Shown piece after piece: positions 1-5,677 of a stretch of 31,848 bases of DNA (positions are counted from its first letter, which is position 1; every line of letters begins with the position of its first letter). This DNA comes from a virus, in the IMG/VR virus record IMGVR_UViG_3300009506_000189, positions 1 to 31,848 of that record. One strand, written 5' to 3'. A model generated the notes under the pieces. The model saw only the letters and a list, made by a program, of their open reading frames with translations, searched no databases and was not told the DNA's origin. A program made the translations under genes and the position numbers.

Positions 1-756
1 CCGATCGGGAGCCTGCGGGCCGGTCCCCGTGCCATCCCGAACCATCGACCAAAACTGCCGGGCCGCTGCCTCATCGATGTTGTATGTGTCAAACATAGCG
101 GCCAACACCGATGATTTGCCGATCATGCGGCGACCATTGACCATCGAAATCAACTCGTGCGCAAAAATAATGAAGTCGGCATAATCCGAAACGAAATCTT
201 GTATTTCTTTGTCCCAAGAAATCGTTTTGCCCGTCGCCATGGTCACGGCGGCCTTGATTCTCCCGAGCATGTCTTCGGGTATTTTATCGTCGAAGAGACT
301 TGTCGATCTCGCATAGGCGCCGAGGATCTGCGTCTGATACCTCGAACTCTTTAGTGGATCGTACGCGCCCCACATCGAAGAGATGTCGCTTCTTGTTTGC
401 GCCGAATATGATGACAACAAGACAATTGCGTTGGACGGAACAGGAAGCAACCCGTCGGAATATATTCTCGATGAGGTCTGCCCGTTCACCCTGTGCCACT
501 CGCCGTCAAGCCAAACGCGAGACCAAACGAACTCCGTAAGAGGTCCAGACTTCAGCCTTTCTAGCAGCCACTTCAACCTGTACTCGTGAATGTCTCTTTC
601 GACGAAGCTCCTCTTCATGTTCGCAAACTCATCGGCGAGTGCCTTCGTCATTGGAACAACCTTGCTCTCGACGAGCCTAACGCCCGGCCCGTCTACTGGG
701 ATCAGTGGCTGCTGCTGACTAAGTGCTGCGTTCATTATCTCTTTCCCTTTCATCAT
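1..756 (-). CDS. Unknown phage protein, partial (runs off left edge)
   Basis: An uninterrupted minus-strand reading frame of 252 codons starts at the ATG at 756 and is still open at base 1, so the C-terminus is missing. The ATG overlaps the stop of the upstream gene (ATGATGA), and a GAGGA ribosome site lies 4-5 bases before it. Residues near 90 read WHRVNGQTSSR, which resembles the substrate-loop motif of ParB/sulfiredoxin-like domains, but I do not recognise the family with confidence. The remainder is mixed polar and aromatic sequence with no signal peptide or membrane segment. It is the last visible gene of the leftward early operon, so an accessory or DNA-metabolism role is plausible only by position. 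Confidence 0.75.
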   Translation of the reverse strand, partial: MMKGKEIMNAALSQQQPLIPVDGPGVRLVESKVVPMTKALADEFANMKRSFVERDIHEYRLKWLLERLKSGPLTEFVWSRVWLDGEWHRVNGQTSSRIYSDGLLPVPSNAIVLLSSYSAQTRSDISSMWGAYDPLKSSRYQTQILGAYARSTSLFDDKIPEDMLGRIKAAVTMATGKTISWDKEIQDFVSDYADFIIFAHELISMVNGRRMIGKSSVLAAMFDTYNIDEAAARQFWSMVRDGTGTGPQAPDR

Positions 757-1004
757 CGGTCCTCGTTCTGGTTATCGTAGACATCGGCGACGAGCTCGAA
801 ATCGTGATCGGTGAGCTCACCGTACTCTTCGAGCTCGAATGACATCACGGAGTTGAGGTCGATCGAATTCGGATCATCGCCGTCCCCGTCGCCGGAGCTC
901 ACCGCCTCGACCTCGTCTTCTTGATTGAAAGCACAAAACAAACAGACCTCGTCATATGCTTCGTCATCACCGTAGAATTCACATGTTTCGCACATCGGGT
1001 GCAT
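753..1004 (-). CDS. Small Cys-rich protein with duplicated metzincin Met-turn tail
   Basis: 83 residues. The N-terminal part has two CxxC pairs (C5/C8 and C21/C24), a likely zinc-binding knuckle. After an acidic linker, residues 42-82 repeat the C-terminal part of the neighbouring metzincin-like protein almost exactly (DDPNSIDLNSVMSFEL onward), with only one or two substitutions. The HExxH-type helix is not duplicated, so protease activity is not expected. The start ATG at 1004 follows the upstream stop within one codon (TGACATG), with GAGGA as the ribosome site. The similarity also holds at DNA level (760-879 versus 1010-1129), so this is a recent duplication fused to a Cys-rich head. Its function is unknown. 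Confidence 0.7.
   Translation of the reverse strand: MHPMCETCEFYGDDEAYDEVCLFCAFNQEDEVEAVSSGDGDGDDPNSIDLNSVMSFELEEYGELTDHDFELVADVYDNQNEDR
760..879 (-). repeat. Direct repeat copy A (120 bp)
   Basis: Nearly identical to 1010-1129 (about 90 percent by eye), same orientation, offset exactly 250 bases. It encodes the DDPNSIDLNSVMS... tail of the small Cys-rich protein and includes the GAGGAC sequence that serves as ribosome site for the next gene. Confidence 0.85.
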
Positions 1005-1005
1005 G

Positions 1006-1581
1006 TCAGTCCTCGTTCTGGTTATCGTAGACATCAGCCACGAGCTCGAAATCGTGATCGGTGAGCTCGCCATATTCCGCGAGCTCGAAGGACATCACCG
1101 AGTTCAAGTCGATCGAATTCGGATCATCGGAGAGGCCGAGCGCGTTGCCGAGCTCGTGACGGAGCACGCCGCCCACGGTTTCCCGGTGGTATTCCAGGTC
1201 GGCCGAGATCGTGATCGTCCCGTAGAGGAGCCGCCCGTCTCTCTCGGCGTACTCGAACAGCCCCCCCGGATCGGTTCCGTCCTCGTTCTCCGGAAGATAG
1301 CCGAAGAAAACCGGGATAACTCCGTGAGTGTCTTCCGGGTAGTCCGCACCGGGCTCAACATGGACCACCACGCGCGTTACACCATCGCGCGACATCTCGT
1401 CATTCCACCAGGCGCAAGCCTGCTCAACTTCGAGCTCGAGCTCGGGCTCGGGAACGATCGCCCAGGGCAGGTATTCGGGCTTCGCGTACATGCCCTCGTC
1501 GAGGGCCTCGAGCCGCCGGCATTCGCAGTCCGAGCCCGACAAAATTGACATTGCCACCAAAACCAGGAATAGGCGGGACAT
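1006..1581 (-). CDS. Secreted metzincin-like protein with substituted zinc ligands
   Basis: 191 residues starting at the ATG at 1581 behind a GGGAGGGAG ribosome site. Residues 1-16 form a hydrophobic signal segment, with Cys at 19 and 21, so it is exported or possibly lipidated. The body resembles small matrixin-type metalloproteases. A candidate active helix RHELGNALGLSD (141-152) is followed by a Met-turn SVMS (161-164). Canonical HExxHxxGxxH would require His at 146 and 152; here they are Asn (AAC) and Asp (GAT), each one base from a His codon. Glu143 is retained. The protein is probably an inactive or altered metzincin. It lies between small unknown genes, downstream of a transglycosylase and a nucleotidyltransferase. 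Confidence 0.75.
   Translation of the reverse strand: MSRLFLVLVAMSILSGSDCECRRLEALDEGMYAKPEYLPWAIVPEPELELEVEQACAWWNDEMSRDGVTRVVVHVEPGADYPEDTHGVIPVFFGYLPENEDGTDPGGLFEYAERDGRLLYGTITISADLEYHRETVGGVLRHELGNALGLSDDPNSIDLNSVMSFELAEYGELTDHDFELVADVYDNQNED
1010..1129 (-). repeat. Direct repeat copy B (120 bp)
   Basis: Counterpart of 760-879, encoding the C-terminal 40 residues of the metzincin-like protein. Both copies are read in the same frame and end in GAGGAC just before the next start codon, so the unit carries its own translation-coupling signal. Confidence 0.85.
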
Positions 1582-1591
1582 CGCTCCCTCC

Positions 1592-1795
1592 CTAATTTGC
1601 ATATTCCACGTCCTCGGGTACCTCGAGCAGAGCCCGTATCACCCGTGCCTGGGCGATGACATCATCAAGCGCGTCCATCGCCGACTTCACGTCACCCGTC
1701 ATCATCGACATTCCGCAAAATCCGAAGTAGGTGCCCACAAACGTTTTGAACTTCATCGACTCGCGGTATATCCGCATTATTTTCTCAGCATCCAT
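1592..1795 (-). CDS. Small unknown protein
   Basis: 67 residues, starting at the ATG at 1795, which overlaps the end of the nucleotidyltransferase gene by 11 bases. A GAGAG sequence lies just upstream as a weak ribosome site. The sequence looks mainly helical and acidic at the C-terminus (VIRALLEVPEDVEYAN), with several Met residues in the middle (GMSMMTGD). There is no signal peptide and no recognisable motif. I do not recognise it. Its tight placement in the operon supports it as a real gene. Confidence 0.5.
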   Translation of the reverse strand: MDAEKIMRIYRESMKFKTFVGTYFGFCGMSMMTGDVKSAMDALDDVIAQARVIRALLEVPEDVEYAN

Positions 1796-2426
1796 CTCTC
1801 ACACCCAAATCCTCCGGAGTGCTGAAGTGTTTCCCCGCCGGGACGGTGACGGCCTTCACCGGCAGGCCAGCCGCAATGGTATTGCGCACGAGCTCGGGCA
1901 TTCCGATGGTCCGCTTCGGTATCCGATCGAGCAGCTCGGGCGAGAACACGTAGCAGCCCGCAGCTACATCCCAAGCTCTCGCCGACCTCTCCTCGATATC
2001 CGTCACCAGCTCGCCTCGCAGGGCCACCACGCCGTAGGGCACGCAGTAGGTATGGGAGCTCACGCCGACGGAGAGCACCGGCTCGTGCTCCTCGAGGAGC
2101 GCAGAGATCGAGATGTACGAAATGACATCGCCCATGACGACGATGACGGGCTCCGTCATCGGTGGGAGCAGCGAGAGCCCGCCGGCCGTCCCCAAGGGAA
2201 CCTCTTCCCGCAGGTATTCCACATCGGATCCGAGGTACTCCTCGATCATGTGGCCCTTGTAGTGGGTGGAAACGAAGATACGCTCGACGCCCTCGTCCCG
2301 GAGGTGCGAGACGATGTGCTCAATTATAGGTAAGCCCCTGTAGCGTAGCAGCGCCTTGGGGCGATCGAGCACATGCCAGCCCATTCGAGCCCCGCGGCCG
2401 CCGGCCATTACCACCGCTGTCGTCAT
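1785..2426 (-). CDS. Sugar-nucleotidyltransferase-like protein
   Basis: 213 residues with a Rossmann-like start MTTAVVMAGGRGARMG, then PKALL (23-27), GTAGGL (79-84) and a MGD motif near 98-100. These match the NTP_transferase family, which activates sugar-1-phosphates as NDP-sugars (mannose-1-phosphate guanylyltransferase, RmlA and similar). Differences from the consensus are visible. The usual P-x-T before PK is absent. The EKP loop reads EERSAR, and the conserved N/G before YVF is AAG. At 213 residues it is a minimal domain without a C-terminal beta-helix. The start overlaps the upstream stop (ATGA at 2423-2426). A role in modifying cell-surface sugars or nucleotides is inferred; the exact substrate cannot be read. 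Confidence 0.75.
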   Translation of the reverse strand: MTTAVVMAGGRGARMGWHVLDRPKALLRYRGLPIIEHIVSHLRDEGVERIFVSTHYKGHMIEEYLGSDVEYLREEVPLGTAGGLSLLPPMTEPVIVVMGDVISYISISALLEEHEPVLSVGVSSHTYCVPYGVVALRGELVTDIEERSARAWDVAAGCYVFSPELLDRIPKRTIGMPELVRNTIAAGLPVKAVTVPAGKHFSTPEDLGVRDGC

Positions 2427-2932
2427 CGCCAGCCCCTTCCCCCTATCTGCTCGTAGAGCACCCGAGCTCGCCGCACGCTCGGGAGGGAAGCTGCCTCCCC
2501 ATCAGCGGGACACCGACTGAGCCCGTAGGCGCCCACCCAGACGTCCCACGGGCCCCCACACGTCGCCCTCACCCACTGCAGGAAAGCAGCTCCCCCCCTC
2601 ACGTTGCAGCTCAGCTCCCGGGGGTCGCAGCCACGGGGGAGATGGCGCAGACTCACACCATGGAGCTGTAGAGCACCAATCTCGCCGCGAGAGCCCACCA
2701 CGTCCTGGCGTAGGCTCGACTCGCGGAATGCCAGCGCCGTGAGCAACAGCGGATCGATGCCCGTCTCCTGCCCAGCGGCGTAGAGAACACCAGCCCAGGC
2801 CGCCGCCTGCGAGGGTGTATAGGTGGGCTGCAGCACGAGCACCGCCCGCTCCACCTCGAGCTCGGGCACCTCCGCCATGGCAGGCAGGGCCACGAGCAGA
2901 ATCACAAACAGTACGTACCTGAACACAAACAT
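2423..2932 (-). CDS. Secreted lytic transglycosylase (SLT-like)
   Basis: 169 residues. Residues 1-20 are a clear Sec signal peptide (FVFRYVLFVILLVALPAMA). The mature part has the SLT/goose-lysozyme-like pattern: catalytic Glu71 in ALAFRESSLR, then GEIGALQL (83-90) matching the GxxGxxQ motif, and CNVRGGAAFLQW corresponding to the conserved N...GAAYL segment. It would cleave peptidoglycan glycan strands in the periplasm. It starts at the ATG at 2932 with GGAGA upstream and overlaps the preceding small gene by 31 bases. Its place in the early-type operon, not beside the tail genes, suggests a role in the infected or lysogenised cell such as wall remodelling, though a virion or lysis role is not excluded. 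Confidence 0.8.
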   Translation of the reverse strand: MFVFRYVLFVILLVALPAMAEVPELEVERAVLVLQPTYTPSQAAAWAGVLYAAGQETGIDPLLLTALAFRESSLRQDVVGSRGEIGALQLHGVSLRHLPRGCDPRELSCNVRGGAAFLQWVRATCGGPWDVWVGAYGLSRCPADGEAASLPSVRRARVLYEQIGGRGWR

Positions 2933-3093
2933 CGTCTCCGTCTCTCCTCACACATGCGGTAGTACTCCCGCTCCGTCAGCCGCCGCCTGCGCCGCCTCGG
3001 CCGGGGGTGAGCCATAGGCGCAGCGCTGCGCCAATTGGCAGCGCAGGCGGCAGCTATCCAGTCGAGCTTGGTCATGACGGCATGACTACTCAT
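2902..3093 (-). CDS. Small basic protein, unknown
   Basis: 63 residues from the ATG at 3093, which overlaps the resolvase stop (ATGA). It contains an Arg-rich centre (PRPRRRRRRLTEREYY) and a Cys-rich end (CLCSGTYCL). It could bind nucleic acid or another protein, but no family is recognised. The 3' end overlaps the transglycosylase start by 31 bases. The main support is translational coupling and the absence of a better explanation for the interval between 3090 and 2932. Confidence 0.5.
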   Translation of the reverse strand: MSSHAVMTKLDWIAAACAANWRSAAPMAHPRPRRRRRRLTEREYYRMCEERRRRCLCSGTYCL

Positions 3094-3608
3094 CGAACCC
3101 TCCACCCCCGGAGCCCAGCGACATAGCAACCCAGCAGCACGGCGGCGTGCTCGTCGTCGATGAGCTCGATACGAGGAAATCGTTTCTTCGTCACCCAGCG
3201 AATACGATCGTCCGGCGTCTCCCCCGGCGCTCCCTTCGTCATGCTCGGTATCCACTCCCCAGGGTCGACAACGGTTGTCCGGCCCCCGAGGATTTCAGCA
3301 GCCGACATCCAGCGAACCCTATCCTCGACGATGGGGAGCACCCGTTTGAATGGAGCGCTGTGGTACTCCTTCTGCCCGTCTCGCCTAGTTGGCTCCCTGT
3401 ACCACTGACCCTCTATGACGAGCTCCGTCTCGTGGAGGTCGTAGCAACAGTTGCGCAGCACGTGATAGTGCTCGAGCGCCGAGCGAGCTTTATGGAGCCT
3501 TCCCCAGTTCCGGAGCTCGAGGCGCAGCTGGTCCTGTTCCTCGTTCAGCCACCACCACGCCCAGCCAGCGCGCCTCGAGCCCGGATCGACTGTCATGACA
3601 AAGCTCAT
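3090..3608 (-). CDS. RuvC-like Holliday junction resolvase
   Basis: 172 residues starting at the ATG at 3608 (ATGA overlap with the upstream zinc-ribbon gene). The N-terminus MSFVMTVDPGSRRAGWAWW has the DxG...G signature of the RNase H/RuvC fold with catalytic Asp8. A second acidic site is Glu66 in ELVIEGQWY, and the C-terminal helix contains ELIDDEHAAVLLG (D151, D152, E153, H154), which supplies the last metal ligands. Length and motif spacing fit phage RuvC-like endonucleases that resolve branched DNA before packaging. Its neighbours, RecT and zinc ribbons, make this a recombination module. The subfamily cannot be told without a profile search. Confidence 0.75.
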   Translation of the reverse strand: MSFVMTVDPGSRRAGWAWWWLNEEQDQLRLELRNWGRLHKARSALEHYHVLRNCCYDLHETELVIEGQWYREPTRRDGQKEYHSAPFKRVLPIVEDRVRWMSAAEILGGRTTVVDPGEWIPSMTKGAPGETPDDRIRWVTKKRFPRIELIDDEHAAVLLGCYVAGLRGWRVR

Positions 3609-3856
3609 CGGCTCACCAGCAGCCCGCATTTAGGGCACGCCAGCAGCGCAACCCTGAGCTCTCGTAGACGATGCCCGCACCGGAAGCAGACGCGCGTGAT
3701 CCTCGATTGCTCGAGCCGTGCCCGGAGGCAGGCCGGGCACAACCCATAATCAGCCATGGAGAGCTCTCCCGTTATTTGCGCTCCGCAATCCTTGCAGCGC
3801 CCACACATGTGGCAGTCGGCACGGTGCCAGGACTTATTGTGTCCCTTGCAGCGCAC
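3605..3856 (-). CDS. Double zinc-ribbon protein
   Basis: 83 residues from a GTG at 3856, two bases after the RecT stop, with GGAG five bases upstream. Four cysteine clusters are visible: CHMCGRCKDC near 15-24, CPAC near 42-45, CFRC near 58-61 and CPKC near 75-78. This arrangement predicts two zinc ribbons. There is no catalytic motif. Such small ribbons are common next to phage recombination and replication genes, but the function is not known. The longer reading frame starting further upstream overlaps RecT out of frame and is less likely. Confidence 0.65.
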   Translation of the reverse strand: MRCKGHNKSWHRADCHMCGRCKDCGAQITGELSMADYGLCPACLRARLEQSRITRVCFRCGHRLRELRVALLACPKCGLLVSR

Positions 3857-3858
3857 GG

Positions 3859-4689
3859 CTACTCCGACACCGCTGCGTATTCCTCGTCGAGCTCGACACT
3901 TGTCTCGATAGGGGGCTCGTGGTAGCCCTGCTCGTCGAGCTCGTCGTAGGCCGTAGCTCGGGCCAGCCATGAAGGTTTGGGGAGCTTTCTGCACAGCTTG
4001 CGGATAACTGTCTTCTCGCCCATCCTGTCGTACCAGTCGCGCCACGCCGGTGAGTTGCTGGCCGCAGCCTTGCGCTTTATCTCGTCTACCTCAGCTTTGC
4101 TCATGACATGGAAGCGAGTACGGCCAGATTTGAACTGGGCGATCGCGTAGAAAAATTCTGGCTTGAGACTCTTGAATCGTCGGGTGTGACTGAGATCGGG
4201 ATGCAGTCCAGCTGAACACGAGAAATCGTCTCCCTCATATACCGTCTCCGCCCAGACGTCCTCTACCTCGGGATTCTCTCGGGCTAGTCGCATCATTCCC
4301 TGGTAGCCGATGACGAGCTTGGCCTTTTTTCCGTACGCAATCAGATGCGCCTCTTCGGTCCCATCATTGACAGCCAGGCCCATCAGCGCGGCCTTAGTTA
4401 TGCTCTCGACAAGAGACATCGGATCGCATTGCTGCAATGCTTTGTCATTCTCGACGGCCGCCTGGGCGAATCGTAAAAACGTTGTTCTCTTGTCCTTGAG
4501 TCCATCTGCGAAAAGCTCGGCCTTCCACTTGTTCGTCAGTTCCCCGGTTACCGATGCAACAATGTCTGTACCCATGTCTCTCCCTTTCCTAAGCTGTGCC
4601 CTGGAGCAACTCGAGCAGAGCCAATAATCTCCGGTGTCCCACCGCAGGCCGTCCTCTTTTTTCCGGCCGCAGAGCTCACAAGTTTTCAC
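3859..4689 (-). CDS. recT: RecT-family single-strand annealing protein with N-terminal zinc ribbon
   Basis: From the GTG at 4689 (GTGA overlap with the preceding frame) the product is 276 residues. The first ~35 residues hold CELC and CSSC, a small zinc ribbon. From the internal Met at 4575, residues read as classic RecT: MSLVESITKAALMGLAVN, GKKAKLVIGYQGMMRLARE, VYEGDDF, FHVMSKAEVDEIK and MGEKTVIRKLCRKLP. RecT anneals complementary single strands during phage recombination. The internal ATG at 4575 has its own GGGAG ribosome site, so a ribbon-less RecT of 238 residues may also or only be made. No partner RecE exonuclease is visible in the window. A RuvC-like gene lies downstream in the same operon. 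Confidence 0.9.
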   Translation of the reverse strand: MKTCELCGRKKEDGLRWDTGDYWLCSSCSRAQLRKGRDMGTDIVASVTGELTNKWKAELFADGLKDKRTTFLRFAQAAVENDKALQQCDPMSLVESITKAALMGLAVNDGTEEAHLIAYGKKAKLVIGYQGMMRLARENPEVEDVWAETVYEGDDFSCSAGLHPDLSHTRRFKSLKPEFFYAIAQFKSGRTRFHVMSKAEVDEIKRKAAASNSPAWRDWYDRMGEKTVIRKLCRKLPKPSWLARATAYDELDEQGYHEPPIETSVELDEEYAAVSE

Positions 4690-5003
4690 TCGAAACACCC
4701 TTCAAAATACTCATTTGGGGTTATGTCTATATCTTCGATCTCTTTTATTTCGTCTATCATTTCAGGGGTGATTTCTATGTAATCGTAGTCCACTGGTACG
4801 ACCACATAGTCGCCACCCGATAACCGTGATAGTAGCCAGTGATGGGGCCTACACTTGGCCTCATGCCTGGCCAGTGCTTCCGCTATTGCCTCACTGCGAG
4901 ATAAGCAAATAGCCGGAAACGAACCTTTCGAAGTCGTCCTTGCGGACTCGATATATTCGCCCGAACAGGTATCCACGCAGTTGTCCTCTTTTGATATATT
5001 CAC
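4686..5003 (-). CDS. Unknown acidic protein overlapping the HTH gene
   Basis: 105 residues from a GTG at 5003 that is preceded by AGGAG at 8 bases. The first ~37 codons overlap the HTH gene (4891-5064) in another frame. The C-terminal part is strongly acidic and aromatic (DYDYIEITPEM, then EIKEIEDIDITPNEYFEGCFE) and ends in a GTGA overlap with RecT, which supports translation of at least this part. No family is recognised. A shorter product from a GTG near residue 67 is possible. Confidence is limited by the unusually long out-of-frame overlap. Confidence 0.45.
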   Translation of the reverse strand: MNISKEDNCVDTCSGEYIESARTTSKGSFPAICLSRSEAIAEALARHEAKCRPHHWLLSRLSGGDYVVVPVDYDYIEITPEMIDEIKEIEDIDITPNEYFEGCFE

Positions 5004-5064
5004 GGACAGTTCTCCTGCGAACTTTGAGCATCGCCGCCATCTCGTCTACTGTCAGAAACTCCAT
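4891..5064 (-). CDS. Excisionase/MerR-like HTH protein
   Basis: 57 residues from the ATG at 5064. The sequence is a compact winged-helix/HTH of the excisionase or MerR-N type: EFLTVDEMAAMLKVRRRTV is the helix-turn-helix, REYIKRGQLRGYLFGRIYRV carries the recognition helix and wing, and KDDFERFV is the closing helix. Members bind short repeated DNA sites and act as recombination directionality factors or small regulators. Three 10-bp-spaced GTTGA repeats and a perfect hairpin lie directly upstream, possible binding sites. No integrase is in the window, so an excision role is not shown. GAGGGGACCGG upstream provides a ribosome site. Confidence 0.8.
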   Translation of the reverse strand: MEFLTVDEMAAMLKVRRRTVREYIKRGQLRGYLFGRIYRVRKDDFERFVSGYLLISQ

Positions 5065-5088
5065 TGTTTTCCGGTCCCCTCGTTTCGT

Positions 5089-5111
5089 GCCTGACTAGGC
5101 AACAGTCAGGC
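5089..5111. promoter_or_regulatory. Perfect hairpin in leader of HTH gene
   Basis: GCCTGACT and AGTCAGGC form an 8-bp perfect inverted repeat around a 7-base loop, ending 24 bases before the HTH start codon. It is not followed by a T-run on the minus strand, so it is unlikely to be a terminator. It could be an operator or an RNA structure that controls translation. Confidence 0.5.
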
Positions 5112-5178
5112 CAAATACAATGCATGCACCCCCCCGGATTTCAGCTACGGTGAACGCAGGTCAACCAACCATGTTACT

Positions 5179-5208
5179 GTTGAGCGGTGTTGACCGTAGT
5201 TGAATGCA
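5179..5208. repeat. Three GTTGA direct repeats at 10-bp spacing
   Basis: GTTGA begins at 5179, 5189 and 5199, exactly one helical turn apart. Inverted copies TCAAC lie at 5161 and 5222. The array sits between the small zinc-ribbon gene and the excisionase-like HTH gene. Phased short repeats suggest cooperative binding by a small DNA-binding protein, possibly the HTH protein itself. Confidence 0.55.
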
Positions 5209-5217
5209 ATTCGACTG

Positions 5218-5403
5218 TTATTCAACGCCACTTGATGCAGGTCTAGTGCGTAAGCCTCTACGCACCTCTCGCAAATTTTGCAGGTTTTTGAGCTCGCTTT
5301 GGAGCGAGTCTAGACAGGTTCGGCAGCACCCGTGACGGACCACGTCATCGTCATCGAGTTCGTCTTTTGAGATTATTTTCTGGCAACGGTTACAGATGAG
5401 CAT
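5218..5403 (-). CDS. Small zinc-ribbon protein
   Basis: 61 residues from the ATG at 5403, chosen because GGAGG lies 6 bases upstream. The frame extends further upstream only to a TTG with no good ribosome site. Cys4 and Cys7 (CNRC) pair with CCRTC at 26-30, giving a zinc ribbon of the DksA/TraR-like or similar small type. The end is basic (REVRRGLRTR). It is the first gene of the leftward early operon behind a candidate promoter near 5558-5529, which hints at an early regulatory role, but no specific function can be assigned. Confidence 0.65.
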   Translation of the reverse strand: MLICNRCQKIISKDELDDDDVVRHGCCRTCLDSLQSELKNLQNLREVRRGLRTRPASSGVE

Positions 5404-5528
5404 CGGTTCCTCCAAAGCGGAACCGCGTATGCTGGCGATCACGAGCTGGACGCACCTATCCCGGGCGTCCCATTTTGTTTTTTCTCGTAATGCTTGCAGA
5501 CCAAGCACACGTCGGTTGAGCAATTGCG

Positions 5529-5558
5529 ACTATGGAGGAGTTTTTCGAGTTTTGTCAA
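5529..5558 (-). promoter_or_regulatory. Candidate sigma70-type promoter for early operon
   Basis: On the minus strand TTGACA (5558-5553) is followed after 18 bases by CATAGT (5534-5529), 4 of 6 matches to TATAAT. It lies right after the terminator of the upstream lipoprotein gene and about 125 bases before the first start codon of the early operon. This position supports it, though the -10 is imperfect. Confidence 0.4.
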
Positions 5559-5633
5559 GAAAAAAAAACGAGGCGCCCAGGGGAGGGGCTCAACCGACGG
5601 CACTTGGACCGGCGGACCCTCCCGCTGAGCGCC
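5557..5633 (-). terminator. Rho-independent terminator after lipoprotein gene
   Basis: On the minus strand GGCGCTCAGCGGGAGGG (5633-5617) pairs with CCCTCCCCTGGGCGCC (5587-5572) with one bulge and one G-U pair. The stem is about 16 bp and is followed within a few bases by an uninterrupted run of nine Ts. The loop is long (about 29 bases). It separates the lipoprotein gene from the early operon. Confidence 0.7.
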
Positions 5634-5677
5634 CAGCTAGTATACTATAACTGTCAACCCGCCATAACCATTTGAAA

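Noticed and set aside
5641-5657. Second TTGACA with a TAGTATACTA palindrome as a promoter
   Set aside because: The TTGACA on the minus strand has no acceptable -10 at 16-18 bases and the palindrome is only 7 bases away; it may be an operator but cannot be called a promoter.
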